From: Ectothiorhodospiraceae bacterium
Lineage (GTDB): Bacteria > Pseudomonadota > Gammaproteobacteria > SZUA-152
DNA: 64,000 nucleotides
Assembly (NCBI GenBank): GCA_002401775.2
Contig: NVUB02000093.1
Span: 1 to 64,000 of the forward strand
Reading direction: 5' to 3'
The translations under genes and the position numbers were made by a program. Positions 45,488 through 55,092 of this stretch are shown in pieces (the stretch's first letter is position 1; the number at the start of each line of letters is the position of its first letter). The notes under the pieces were generated by a model. The model saw only the letters and a list, made by a program, of their open reading frames with translations, ran no database searches and was not told the DNA's origin.

Positions 45488-46663
45488 ATGATTATTCACG
45501 CTGACATGGACGCTTTTTTTGCCTCAGTGGAAATTCGTGAACAGCCAGAATTACGGGGAAAACCCGTCGTCGTCGCGGGTCGGCCTGATCAAAGAGGCGT
45601 GGTGGCTGCTGCCAGTTATGAGGCTCGGAAATACGGTGTGCGCAGTGCCATGCCGACCAGTAATGCACTTAAACTGTGCCCCGAGCTGATTATTTTACCC
45701 GGCCATATGGCCTTGTACAGCCAGGTCTCTGCGCAAATTCATGCAATATTTTCCCGTTATACGCCGCTCATAGAGCCATTGTCCCTGGACGAAGCTTTTC
45801 TCGATGTTAGTACCAGCGTATCCCTGTTCGGCCCCACCGTAGACATTGCTCGGCGCATTAAACAGGAAGTACGTGATGAACTGGCTCTGGTGATTTCCAT
45901 TGGGGTCGCACCCAATAAATTCCTGGCCAAAATTGCTTCAGATCTGGAAAAACCGGATGGTTTTGTCGTGCTTGAGGCCGCCGATGTACAACACTTTCTC
46001 GACCCCTTGCCCGTGTCACGCCTGTGGGGGGTCGGCAAGGTCACCGAACAACGCTTACACGATTTACGTATTTACACCGTAGCCCAATTGCGGCAATTAC
46101 CGGAAAGCCAACTCAAACACCATTTTGGCTTGCTCGGTGAGCACCTCTGGCGGCTGGCACATGGACAAGACAAGCGCGCAGTGACACCCGATCACAACGC
46201 GAAATCCATTTCCCATGAGACGACTTTTGCCGAGGACATCAGTGATGCCGACATTTTGCGTGGGGTGCTGCTCAACCTCACCGAGCAAGTGACCACTCGC
46301 TTGCGCCGAAAATCGATTCGTGGGCGAAAAGTCCAACTCAAGCTGCGCTTCGATAATTTCCATACCATCACTCGGGTCCGCAGCCTGAGTACCGCCACAG
46401 ACAACACTAAAACATTGTGGGAGTCCGTGCTACGGCTATTCGATACTGAAAACGCCGCTGGATTACCACCAATCCGCCTCATTGGCATGGGCGTTGGTGG
46501 TTTTGATACAGACTCGGACACAAACCAAGCACCGACCCAACTCAGTATGTTTGAGGAAGCACAGCAAGAAACAGGCAAACTCGATAAATTGGCGGACGAC
46601 ATTAACCATCGCTTTGGCCAAAAAATGTTATCACGCGCGCGTGGCATTCGTCGCCCCGAATAG
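45488..46663 (+). CDS. dinB: DNA polymerase IV (DinB, Y family)
   Basis: 391 residues. Motif ADMDAFFASVE carries the first catalytic Asp; PLSLDEAFLDV carries the Asp/Glu pair. The palm and little-finger domains follow; QLSMFEEAQQ near the end resembles the beta-clamp-binding peptide (QLxxLF type). A translesion polymerase active in stress. ATG 45488; no SOS box is obvious by eye upstream. Confidence 0.95.
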   Translation: MIIHADMDAFFASVEIREQPELRGKPVVVAGRPDQRGVVAAASYEARKYGVRSAMPTSNALKLCPELIILPGHMALYSQVSAQIHAIFSRYTPLIEPLSLDEAFLDVSTSVSLFGPTVDIARRIKQEVRDELALVISIGVAPNKFLAKIASDLEKPDGFVVLEAADVQHFLDPLPVSRLWGVGKVTEQRLHDLRIYTVAQLRQLPESQLKHHFGLLGEHLWRLAHGQDKRAVTPDHNAKSISHETTFAEDISDADILRGVLLNLTEQVTTRLRRKSIRGRKVQLKLRFDNFHTITRVRSLSTATDNTKTLWESVLRLFDTENAAGLPPIRLIGMGVGGFDTDSDTNQAPTQLSMFEEAQQETGKLDKLADDINHRFGQKMLSRARGIRRPE

Positions 46664-46734
46664 TTTGTCATTCACAGGCTCATTCTGACTTTACTGTTGC
46701 AGAATTATGTCAGCGGTTACTAATTAATCAGTAA

Positions 46735-46834
46735 AAAAGGATACCCTGTATTCAGAAGCGGCAGCCGCAGGGATGCGGCTGCCTAGCCTACAAGGCCGTA
46801 TATACAGCGTCTTCTGAATGCAGGGTATTCTTTT
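46735..46834. repeat. 100-bp nested imperfect palindrome
   Basis: A 24-bp outer arm (46735-46758, AAAAGGATACCCTGTATTCA onward) pairs with 46811-46834 with two mismatches. Inside it a perfect 10-bp stem GGCAGCCGCA (46760-46769) / TGCGGCTGCC (46774-46783) closes a 4-base GGGA loop. Located after dinB. Could be a terminator or structured RNA. Confidence 0.75.
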
Positions 46835-47151
46835 CTTGCACACCAGTAACCAGTGACATGCGTTATTAAAGGGTTGTTAAGACAACGGGTTTTTCTATGA
46901 CGTACCCACAGCATTTTTTAGACTAAGGATAGGCTAAGGATCTATCGTTAAATGACGGTTACTCGGAATCTGGAAATACCCGAAATTTTCTTATTCCGCG
47001 CCTGGATACCGGATCAAGCCCGGTATGACGTATGTTTGTTGTTGTTTTTTTGGGGAGAGGGGAGGGCCTATTTTACGCAAGCCACGTGGTTTCATTTGCG
47101 GATATCATCAAGGACAACTCTTTAAAAAAACCGCATACACCCAGCAGGTAT

Positions 47152-47511
47152 CCACATGAGCATTTCCCCCTCAACTTCAACGATGATGAAATCAACATTG
47201 TTACCGACACTCTTGCCTAACGTTATGACGCTGCAAAAGAATTACATCTGGCCGACGTAGCGTTACAATGACCTAAGGGTGACCGCGAACGTAGTGGACG
47301 CCCGGCTCTATATTGGGAAGAGGGTGACTGTCATTTTGTGATTGCCAAGCTCGGCCCCTTCCAATACCACAATCCGTTTTTTTATCGAGGCAATGAACCG
47401 TTCGGTACCGGGCGAGACGACTATGATGATATTCTCGATTGTACCGTTACCCTGTTACGTCTCCAGGCAGACCACCAGTCCTCAAGAGATACGGAACCCA
47501 ATACCACATGA
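47152..47511 (+). pseudogene. Stop-interrupted small conserved gene
   Basis: One reading frame stays protein-like for about 120 codons (LNFNDDEINIVTDTLA, RYDAAKELHLADVALQ, ALYWEEGDCHFVIAKLGPFQYHNPFFYRG and LLRLQADHQ) but is cut by TAA at 47218-47220 and TGA at 47269-47271. No frameshift is needed to read it. It resembles a conserved small cytoplasmic protein with two acquired nonsense mutations. No function is assigned. Confidence 0.55.
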
Positions 47512-47674
47512 GCAACAATAGTGCGCTTCGTTGTTGCTCACCTAAACCCGATGCCTACAACCACTATCGACGATAAACGCCTACCAACAACTGCCAACAA
47601 CTGCCAACGCCATTCAACGCCAACGTTAAGCACTGTGTCGTGGGCTATGACGAATTCACCCAAACCGGTTCACT

Positions 47675-48787
47675 TTAAAACCGCGCTCCCGGCCCGTTCA
47701 TGGGGATGCCGTTACTCATGTAAGTATGGAAGAACTGTAAATTGCGATATTCCTCACTCTGAAAGGTAAACGGTTTTGCCCGTACTTGTTTATTACAGCC
47801 TTTATAACGACGGTGAATCGAACCCATACTGCCCCACTTGGATCGATAGGCAGGCCAATGGCTCGTTTGCCCCAGCATAGGGCCAAGCACGTTAGCACGA
47901 ACTCGTTTGCCCGCATTTTCGAAATGACAATGATAACAAGCCAGATTTAATTGGCCTCTGCGTGAAAAATAAAATTTCTTGCCTGACTGATAAGCCGCCA
48001 ACGCCTTTGGGTCATCAGGAATAACAACATTGGTCATCATGCCGCGAGACTGAAAGGCAATGAACGCGGTGAGACCCAACATTTTACTTTTTCCGTATTT
48101 CAGGGGCTTTTCACCGTGGGTCGTCCTGCACGTGTTAATGGCCATTTCCAGGGTTTCTACTTTTTCAGCCTTGGCGTCCCAACGTGGATATCGATTTCCA
48201 ATAGCCGCCCCTCCAAAACAGTCCCGATATGATTTATTGTTAGCAAAGATGGTATCCCACTCTTCATCACCTTCTTCAATCGCGGGCGAATAAGGCGGGA
48301 ATTCTTCGATGGCTACCCAGTTTTCCCGTATCACTTTCGACATGGCATACACGCCGTTAGCAAACTCCAAATTAGGTAAGCCCGGAAATTTAGTCCGGAA
48401 AAAATGTTGAATATTTTTACGGTCTTGTTCGGGAGAGGCATCAGGGTCATAAAACGATAATTGCGCCAGAAAGCTTTCATTGGCCGTTGACTGCCTAATG
48501 GCGTCTTCAGATTCGTGTTTGGCTTTTGTCACCAGCTTCATGGCTTTTTTCATATCACCGCCTTTGGCAGCAATGCGGGCCTTTTTTAATTGCTTGGCGG
48601 TATCGCGCCACTCTACTCCCATACTCGCTGCTTTTTTCCGTGCGGCTTCAGCTAATGCCATCATCGCTTTAAAACCGGTGTCAGCTTGAGAGGTAGATTG
48701 ACCATCTTGACTGTTATAAGAACACGCACTCAGTGTAATGAAAACAATACCCAGAGTGACGATTTTAACCATGGATCGAATAGACAT
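47675..48787 (-). CDS. soxA: Lipoprotein with SoxXA-binding (SAXB/SoxK-like) segment fused to monoheme SoxA
   Basis: 370 residues from ATG 48787, which follows GGAGGGAG. Lipobox ITLSAC (Cys22). Residues about 41-98 (EAARKKAASMGVEWRDTAKQ, then a GDMKKAMKLVTKAKHE repeat) look like the small SoxXA-binding protein SAXB/SoxK. The rest is SoxA: heme motif CYHCH (284-288), YKGCNKQVRAKPF with the active-site Cys331, and EEYRNLQFFHTYMSNG. A second heme motif is absent; DCF and INTC cysteines occupy that region, so it is a monoheme type. SoxA joins thiosulfate to SoxY. No soxX, soxYZ or soxB is adjacent; partners must be elsewhere or the role differs. Confidence 0.88.
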   Translation of the reverse strand: MSIRSMVKIVTLGIVFITLSACSYNSQDGQSTSQADTGFKAMMALAEAARKKAASMGVEWRDTAKQLKKARIAAKGGDMKKAMKLVTKAKHESEDAIRQSTANESFLAQLSFYDPDASPEQDRKNIQHFFRTKFPGLPNLEFANGVYAMSKVIRENWVAIEEFPPYSPAIEEGDEEWDTIFANNKSYRDCFGGAAIGNRYPRWDAKAEKVETLEMAINTCRTTHGEKPLKYGKSKMLGLTAFIAFQSRGMMTNVVIPDDPKALAAYQSGKKFYFSRRGQLNLACYHCHFENAGKRVRANVLGPMLGQTSHWPAYRSKWGSMGSIHRRYKGCNKQVRAKPFTFQSEEYRNLQFFHTYMSNGIPMNGPGARF

Positions 48788-49088
48788 GACTCCCTCCAGC
48801 CCGAATGGGAAAGTAGCAAGATGGGGCACTTTCGTATTTTTACTCGCGTAACCCCGCCAAACCCGACATCAATATGATGGGGCTCAAGGTAGATTGCCGG
48901 TAACTTGCGGCTACCTTGAAGTAAGTGTAGTCACTTCAGGACTGTTTTCCAGCTGAACTACAATTCCCCCATATTACTAATGAATAGCTTAATGAGCAGC
49001 TTGATGAGTAACTGCCACACATCTCGCGGGTACTTGACTATGCTTAAGCCATTACTGAAAGCTCTATGACCTAATTCTGGATGCCACT

Positions 49089-50546
49089 TTGCGTTTCTTG
49101 ACAACCTTTTTTGGATTGCTGATCACCTTTGTTATTTCTTGTCTGACGACAATAGACGACACCTGGGCGACATCGCCATCTAAATTGGCCCAGCCCACAG
49201 GCCACACCGCTTTTGTGTTGGAAATTAACGGCCCTATTGGCCCAGCCACCAGTGACTATTTTCTACGCGCCCTGCATAAAGTCAGCAACCAGTCCGTGGC
49301 ATTTATCATCCTGCGTATTGATACTCCAGGAGGTCTTGATATTGCCATGCGCGACATCATCAAGGGCATTATTGGTTCCAGCATTCCCGTCATTAGTTAT
49401 GTTTCACCCAGCGGTGCCCGCGCCGCCAGTGCAGGCACTTACATTCTTTACGCCAGTCACGTAGCCGCTATGGCTCCGGCCACCAACTTAGGGGCTGCCA
49501 CACCTGTGCAAATCGGCGGGGTGCCGGACATTAGCCCCAAGGCCCCGAGCAACCCCGGAGCGAAAGACAAACCCACGAGCACCGATAAACCCGCGTCGCT
49601 CAAAACGCCGATGGCAAAAAAAAGGGTCAATGATGCCGTGGCCTATATTCGCGGTCTAGCGACGTTACGGGGCCGTAATGCTGACTGGGCAGAAAAAGCC
49701 GTTCGAGAAGCCGCTAGCCTTCCCGCCGAACAAGCCTTGGAAAAAAATGTTATTGATATTGTCGCGAGCGACATGCAAGACCTGTTGCGGCAATTACAAG
49801 GCAGGGAACTCACTGTCAACGGACAACAGCTTCATCTGCGTACGGAAAATATTCAGCTTATTTCTATAATTCCAGACTGGCGAAGCGAACTGCTTGCCAT
49901 CATCACCAACCCCAATATCGCCTATATTTTGATGTTGATTGGCATATACGGCCTGATCTTTGAATTCTCTAATCCCGGCGCTATTCTCCCCGGGGTTGTT
50001 GGCGGTATATCTCTGCTATTGGCATTATTTGCATTCCAGGTATTACCCATTAACTACGCTGGCCTCGCGTTAATATTACTCGGGCTGGCGCTTATGGTCG
50101 CAGAGGCATTTGCACCCAGTTTTGGCATTCTAGGATTAGGCGGAGTGATCGCCTTTGTTATTGGCTCCATTATGCTAATGGACACAGAAGCACCGGGCTA
50201 TGGCATCTCATGGGCATTAATCGGCGGGCTCGCGGCTACCAGCGCGGTATTACTCAGCCTGGTGCTCGGCATGGCCGTGCGTTCGCGCAATTGCCCAGTG
50301 GTGAGTGGCCATGAACAAATGCTGGAAAGTACCGGTGTCGCGTTGGAAAACTTTTCTCTGACAGATTCAACGTATACAGGCACCGTTCGTGTCCACAGCG
50401 AACATTGGCAAGCCCATAGCAATACCCCGTTACGCAAAGGGGATTCAGTGCGAGTCACCACGATGAGCGGATTGGTACTGACTGTGGTTACAGATGCGCC
50501 GAGTGACGGCATTCCGATACTGGGAGAGCCTCTGGATAAATCATGA
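49089..50546 (+). CDS. nfeD: NfeD-family membrane serine protease (ClpP-class)
   Basis: 485 residues. A signal segment (FLTTFFGLLITFVISCL) is followed by a ClpP-like periplasmic protease domain with RIDTPGGLDIAMRDI, catalytic Ser in PSGARAASAGTY and a Lys in the KKRVNDAVAYIRG helix. Four transmembrane helices (about residues 275-400) and a C-terminal OB-fold (SGHEQMLESTGVALENFSL) come next. Such long NfeD proteins cleave slipins. The slipin gene follows 125 bp downstream. The start is TTG 49089, as the nearby ATG 49081 is in another frame. An internal Pro/Lys/Ser-rich insertion lies near residues 145-175. Confidence 0.9.
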   Translation: MRFLTTFFGLLITFVISCLTTIDDTWATSPSKLAQPTGHTAFVLEINGPIGPATSDYFLRALHKVSNQSVAFIILRIDTPGGLDIAMRDIIKGIIGSSIPVISYVSPSGARAASAGTYILYASHVAAMAPATNLGAATPVQIGGVPDISPKAPSNPGAKDKPTSTDKPASLKTPMAKKRVNDAVAYIRGLATLRGRNADWAEKAVREAASLPAEQALEKNVIDIVASDMQDLLRQLQGRELTVNGQQLHLRTENIQLISIIPDWRSELLAIITNPNIAYILMLIGIYGLIFEFSNPGAILPGVVGGISLLLALFAFQVLPINYAGLALILLGLALMVAEAFAPSFGILGLGGVIAFVIGSIMLMDTEAPGYGISWALIGGLAATSAVLLSLVLGMAVRSRNCPVVSGHEQMLESTGVALENFSLTDSTYTGTVRVHSEHWQAHSNTPLRKGDSVRVTTMSGLVLTVVTDAPSDGIPILGEPLDKS

Positions 50547-50671
50547 GTTTGTAAGGTTTTACGCTTTACCCTTTTACGCTTTACCCTTTTAGTCTTTACC
50601 AAAGGCACTGCTGTCGGCGACAAATAATCATCAGCCGACAGGTTATCTATAAACAAACCGGAGGACAGATC

Positions 50672-51439
50672 ATGGACGTTTATTTCTGGTACGGACTCAT
50701 TGTCGCCGCTATTGCACTATTGTTTAGCGCCATCCGAGTATTACGCGAATACGAACGAGGCGTGGTCTTCACACTAGGACGGTTTTGGCGCGTCAAAGGC
50801 CCAGGACTCATTATCATTATTCCCGTCATTCAACAAATGGTTAGGGTAGGTTTGCGCACTATCGTAATGGATGTACCCAGCCAGGATGTCATTTCGCGCG
50901 ACAATGTTTCTGTCAAAGTTAACGCCGTGGTGTATTTCCGCGTAGTCGACCCTGAACGCGCCATTATTCAGGTCGAAAATTTTTACGTTGCCACCAGCCA
51001 ACTGGCACAAACCACGTTGCGTTCAGTACTCGGACAACATGAGCTGGATGAGATGCTGGCCGAGCGTGAAAAACTTAACATCGATATACAAAGCTTGTTA
51101 GATCAGCAAACCGATGCCTGGGGAATCAAGGTATCTAACGTTGAAATCAAACATGTTGACCTAGACGAAAGCATGATCCGTGCGATTGCCCAACAAGCTG
51201 AAGCCGAACGAGCACGACGCGCTAAAGTTATCCACGCACAAGGAGAGATGCAGGCCTCGGAAAAATTGCGAGAAGCCGCAGAAACGTTGTCAAAACAACC
51301 ACAAGCTTTGCATCTGCGCTACCTGCAGACATTGACAGAAATTGCAGGCGACCGTACGTCGACCATCATATTCCCACTACCTTTGGATTTAATTAAGCCT
51401 TTGTTAAATCCAACGGCACCAGAAACGAAAGATCGCTAA
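50672..51439 (+). CDS. Slipin (stomatin-like SPFH-domain protein)
   Basis: 255 residues; ATG 50672 after GGAGG. An N-terminal membrane segment ([17 protein letters not shown]), then the SPFH band-7 domain ([45 protein letters not shown]...). A coiled-coil region rich in Ala/Glu ([23 protein letters not shown]) precedes the C-terminus. Slipins form membrane microdomain scaffolds and are substrates of NfeD proteases. Confidence 0.93.
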   Translation: MDVYFWYGLIVAAIALLFSAIRVLREYERGVVFTLGRFWRVKGPGLIIIIPVIQQMVRVGLRTIVMDVPSQDVISRDNVSVKVNAVVYFRVVDPERAIIQVENFYVATSQLAQTTLRSVLGQHELDEMLAEREKLNIDIQSLLDQQTDAWGIKVSNVEIKHVDLDESMIRAIAQQAEAERARRAKVIHAQGEMQASEKLREAAETLSKQPQALHLRYLQTLTEIAGDRTSTIIFPLPLDLIKPLLNPTAPETKDR

Positions 51440-51534
51440 ACGAACCAAACCTTTGCGTGTTTGGCGGCTTTTTCCTGAGGCTCCACAAATACCTTCACCA
51501 CTTTGCCTCCGTTATGATTTTTTGTTCTGTAACG

Positions 51535-51617
51535 GGACGGTCTGTTTTTGCTCGGTCAGGTCTGTCTTTACTCGGTCAGGCCTGTCTTCGTTAGATCAAG
51601 CCTGCTTTTACATTAGG
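51535..51617. repeat. Degenerate tandem repeat downstream of slipin
   Basis: Four spaced GGTCAGGYCTGTCT-type units at 51535-51617. No gene between the slipin and the CWC-type gene. Confidence 0.45.
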
Positions 51618-51824
51618 TTAGGCCTGCTGCAAACAATTATATTCACTTCGCAGAACTTGCAGGCAAGTTGCGCACAAGCAATCATCATATTGATCACTGA
51701 CATATTCACATTGTTTCACCGTCAAATAAACTATTTGGCATTGGCACGACAAAATCGAAACGACCTTGCATTCAAATTGTTCATTACAGCGCGGGCAGCA
51801 CTTAACGTTAATATCTATCGACAT
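51618..51824 (-). CDS. Cysteine-rich CWC-type small protein, copy 1
   Basis: 68 residues with Cys pairs CCPRCNEQFECK, SCQCQ and CLCATCLQ. The order Cx2C, CxC, CxCx2C matches the Cys-rich CWC family; metal binding is inferred, function unknown. A paralogue with the same layout lies at 54241-54441. Confidence 0.65.
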   Translation of the reverse strand: MSIDINVKCCPRCNEQFECKVVSILSCQCQIVYLTVKQCEYVSDQYDDCLCATCLQVLRSEYNCLQQA

Positions 51825-52345
51825 GTAATCCCAACAAGTATGCCAAAGCTGAGAGGTTGCTTATTAATTTATGCAAAATAGTCTTTTAACAGACAATAAC
51901 GCACCGCAGCCTCTACTGGCATCACTAGGAAAAGAGTGTTTTCACTTTTTTGATTGACGCGCATTAAATCCGACCCCATGCGTCAATTCTTTCCGTCACA
52001 TTAATCTAATGAACGTTATTCCTGGAGATGCAAAATCGCTTTTCAATACCGACTCCATTTTCTTTCAATGCCATTTTCCTTCTTCAAGAGGAGTTTATGG
52101 AATAGGCAAACCAACAAAGTATGTTGGCTTGCTTAATTATTCTGTGAAAATGCAGGTTCGTGTCATATTAATAGATACAATTCTCACCAACAGAAGCCGT
52201 TAAAATCGCGCTGTGGTGAGCAGTTTCATTAGATGAAACTGCATTCCCTGAATAATTAATTTTCCTTAACTGAAAATTAAGGCATTGCGACATCAGCAGC
52301 AGTGACAATGTTACATATAGATGCAATATAACTACAGATATAATG
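51825..52345. other. Intergenic gap, nothing assignable
   Basis: No convincing gene. A 64-codon frame at 52009-52203 shows no ribosome-binding site and no family resemblance. The AATTAATTTTCCTTAACTG / AAAATTAAGG region (52253-52282) forms only a weak stem. Confidence 0.5.
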
Positions 52346-53014
52346 TCACCCTAATTTGGAAGCGACCTCTGCGAGTACGTGTGGCTGGTGCAATTGAATA
52401 CTTCCACGTTGCAAAGCCAGCCAACCTTGCCGCTCAAAATCTTTTAGTAATCGGCTGACCACTTCACGAGCGGTACCTAGTTCACGCGCAAGAACCTGAT
52501 GAGTGGCATTTACCACATTCTCGTCATTAGCCATTGCCAATAGTCTTGTCGCTAATCTCACATCCATTCTTCCAAATGCTACAGTATCGATGAGAGAAAC
52601 AAGCGAGACCACACGTTCACCATAGCTGGCAAATACAAACTGTCGAAATGCAGGAACCGATAAGGCTTGCTGAAATTCAATTTGAGGGATAGCCATAGCC
52701 TGCACCGCCGTCTCACTTACCGCTTCCGCATGGTAGGACACGCCAGACAGCAAACAGGCCGTCGTTAACACGCACGCTTGGCCCGACTCCACGCGATACA
52801 ACACAATTTCTTTACCTGATTCTGAAAGTTTCTGAACCCGCACTGAACCTGAGATGATCAGCATAAAATATTGGCAGTCATCGCCTTCTTGAAACACGGT
52901 CGCTCCGGCTGGAACCGCCATCGACTTAGTTTTTTCCAAGGCATCCAGCCAGACATCATCATCAATAGACTGCAATGCAGGAAAATAGGAAAGCCATTTA
53001 TTATTTATTGTCAT
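52346..53014 (-). CDS. Crp/Fnr-family transcription regulator
   Basis: 222 residues. An N-terminal cyclic-nucleotide-binding-type beta-roll (VFQEGDDCQYFMLIISGSVRVQ) and a C-terminal winged helix (THQVLARELGTAREVVSRLLKDFERQGWLAL) with the recognition helix at TAREVVSRLLKD. There is no Cys cluster of the Fnr iron-sulfur type; Cys residues occur at DDCQYF and ACVLTTACLL only. The effector cannot be deduced. It has no operon partner. Confidence 0.88.
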   Translation of the reverse strand: MTINNKWLSYFPALQSIDDDVWLDALEKTKSMAVPAGATVFQEGDDCQYFMLIISGSVRVQKLSESGKEIVLYRVESGQACVLTTACLLSGVSYHAEAVSETAVQAMAIPQIEFQQALSVPAFRQFVFASYGERVVSLVSLIDTVAFGRMDVRLATRLLAMANDENVVNATHQVLARELGTAREVVSRLLKDFERQGWLALQRGSIQLHQPHVLAEVASKLG

Positions 53015-53772
53015 ATTACGTGGTTACCGCGAGATTTAAGAACAGAAAATATTACTGTGTTTTTTTTCAAGGATAGTAAAACGGTTGAAGATTATTTTCC
53101 ATTGAAATAATTAAAAATCCTGTAAAAAGTTCCATAACCGGGTAATACGGAAGAATATGATAATGAAATCAGATAAAAATATAACCTCACAATACAATAT
53201 CTTCTGAAGACACTGTGAAATTTCAGTACAAACGTAAAGCTCACCTACATATTGGTTTCGACAGAGGTCGTAAACGGCAAAGCATTCAACAATAAGAATT
53301 CACTGTGCATCAACTGAAAATTTGACCGCCGAATATATAGGGTGTGGTTAATAGTGTGAAAACGGAATTACCCCCTCATTACCAACAACTTTCCCCTCAC
53401 CGATAAACGACTTCCACACACATAAATCAGCCGCAAAACATGCCGTGGTGGAATTAATACGATGGGGCAGATAATAATATTCAGACCCACTCCTTCATTC
53501 CTTAGCGGACGACGACAATAATGCCAGCCTGCAATAATGTCTACGATCGATCCGATGACCACACTTTAAGGCACACAATAAGACAGGGCATTCTGAAAAA
53601 CAGATAATACCTGGGGAATGAAAACGTACTGGCGTAGCATCCCATTCCACCTTCCACCTTCCACCACGAGCCTGAACCATTTTGAACTGAACTGTTTTGA
53701 ATTGAAATGAACTGAACTGAACGGGGAAGCTTACTGAAACATTTGCACTGCAAAACTTACACTGCTTCGCAA
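53015..53772. repeat. Gap with short tandem repeats, no gene
   Basis: Contains CCACCTTCCACCTTCCACC and repeated GAACTGAA/TTGAATTGAA units around 53646-53725. A minus-strand ORF here (53495-53983) overlaps the next gene in another frame and is rejected. Confidence 0.55.
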
Positions 53773-54159
53773 CTACCACATCAAAAGTGGATTTTTCGTC
53801 ATTGCTATCATGGCGATATAGACGTACACCCCTAAGGCAGCCAGCCATGCCATCTTTCGCACAAACATGCTCAACGGCTGAATCTCCCTCGTGCGCAAAG
53901 CCAACGTTCCTAGCCCAATGTAAACCAGCAACAGTACAACTTTGGCTAATAACCATGGCAATTGAAATACGGCCCAGCCCCATTGCGAAGCCAATACAAT
54001 CCCGCTGAACAACAACAAAGTGTCAACGATATGAGGCAGCACTTTTACCGGACGGGCAGACATAAACACGGAGTCTCTGGCCACCAAAATCCCACGGACA
54101 AAAAAACCGGCACCACTCAGCAGGACACAAGCAATATGAATCCATTTGATAGCTTCCAT
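53773..54159 (-). CDS. SirB2-family membrane protein
   Basis: 128 residues, four transmembrane helices (IKWIHIACVLLSGAGFFVRG, the VDTLLLFSGIVLASQWGW segment, WLLAKVVLLLVYIGLGTLAL, WLAALGVYVYIAMIAM). The opening KWIHIACVLLSGAGFFVRG is typical of SirB2 (YchQ-like). In Salmonella this family was named for invasion-gene effects, but its biochemical function is not known. Confidence 0.85.
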   Translation of the reverse strand: MEAIKWIHIACVLLSGAGFFVRGILVARDSVFMSARPVKVLPHIVDTLLLFSGIVLASQWGWAVFQLPWLLAKVVLLLVYIGLGTLALRTREIQPLSMFVRKMAWLAALGVYVYIAMIAMTKNPLLMW

Positions 54160-54240
54160 TACCTGAACGGCCTCCAGCCCAATTTGCTAACCCACTACAC
54201 GCTGTTTTCAGGCCGTAATTTGAAATACTGAGATATATCT

Positions 54241-54441
54241 TCAGCGTTTACACTCATCAGCCATAGATTGTAGACAAGCCACACACAAACACCCCATATA
54301 GCGCTGTTTCACAAATGCCTTTTGTTCTGCCGTCAGTATAATTGCTCGACATTGGCACCGTGCGATAACCGAGGCTTGACACACAAACGCTATACCACAA
54401 CGAGGGCAACGCTTATTTTCACCGTCCAAATCTGTTGACAT
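54241..54441 (-). CDS. Cysteine-rich CWC-type small protein, copy 2
   Basis: 66 residues, Cys layout CPRCGIAFVCQ, RCQCR and CLCVACLQ, the same as copy 1 at 51618-51824. Both are followed on their strand by spacer without a partner. Probably metal binding. Confidence 0.7.
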   Translation of the reverse strand: MSTDLDGENKRCPRCGIAFVCQASVIARCQCRAIILTAEQKAFVKQRYMGCLCVACLQSMADECKR

Positions 54442-54621
54442 ACCGCTTCCCAGAAAATTTTCACGATTACGCTGGCATCCAATACGCGCACCCCCACTAC
54501 AAGGCCTTACCTCACACCTCTACTATGTGATTTATACTCTCTCTGCAAAGCGCGTCAATCTGAGCTACATTTTGGAGTAGGGAGTTCACAACTATAGCGT
54601 AAATCCAGGAGGGAAACTGCG

Positions 54622-54960
54622 GTGAACCACATGACCAAACTCCTCGACCAATGGGAGAACAATGCTTCCAAAAATGAACCCGTTACTGAGATTGCAATAC
54701 ACTTAAGCTTACGTGAAGCAGCGAGAATACACGCACTTAAAGAACTTTACCCCGGCTGCACGGAAGAAGATATTGTTGCCGATCTTGTTCGAGAGGGCCT
54801 AAATCAGATCGAAATCGCGTTACCATACATACAAGGAAAGAAGGTTATCGCAGAAGACGAGTTCGGCGACTTGATATATGAAGATATTGGTAAAACACCA
54901 AGATTTGAACGGCTTACCGACAAATTCACAGCCGCGTTAAAAGTACAACTACAAAAATGA
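54622..54960 (+). CDS. Conserved protein of the type annotated as pilin-assembly protein
   Basis: 112 residues, start GTG 54622 with AGGAGGG eight bases ahead (the ATG at 54631 is too far). The segment TEIAIHLSLREAARIHALKELYPGCTEEDIVADLVREGLNQIE has a ribbon-helix-helix-like/coiled arrangement, followed by YIQGKKVIAEDEFGDLIYEDIGKTPRFERL. Pseudomonas homologues are labelled pilin assembly proteins without firm evidence. No pilus gene is nearby. Confidence 0.65.
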   Translation: MNHMTKLLDQWENNASKNEPVTEIAIHLSLREAARIHALKELYPGCTEEDIVADLVREGLNQIEIALPYIQGKKVIAEDEFGDLIYEDIGKTPRFERLTDKFTAALKVQLQK

Positions 54961-55092
54961 CCTCGTAGCGGCACATATACTTACAGCCCTATTACATGCC
55001 GCCCTAAGCCCTCAGACCGGTTGCCTATGGCGCTAACTCACCCCGCCCATTACTTACGCCCTATTAGTCACTGACCCATTAGTCACCACCCT

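Noticed and set aside
51453-51881. 142-codon ORF after the slipin gene
   Set aside because: Formed by degenerate tandem repeats and runs antisense through the Cys-rich CWC gene.
52009-52203. 64-codon ORF in the gap
   Set aside because: No ribosome-binding site and no recognisable family.
53495-53983. 162-codon minus-strand ORF
   Set aside because: Covers tandem repeats and overlaps the SirB2 gene in another frame; the SirB2 frame has clear membrane helices.
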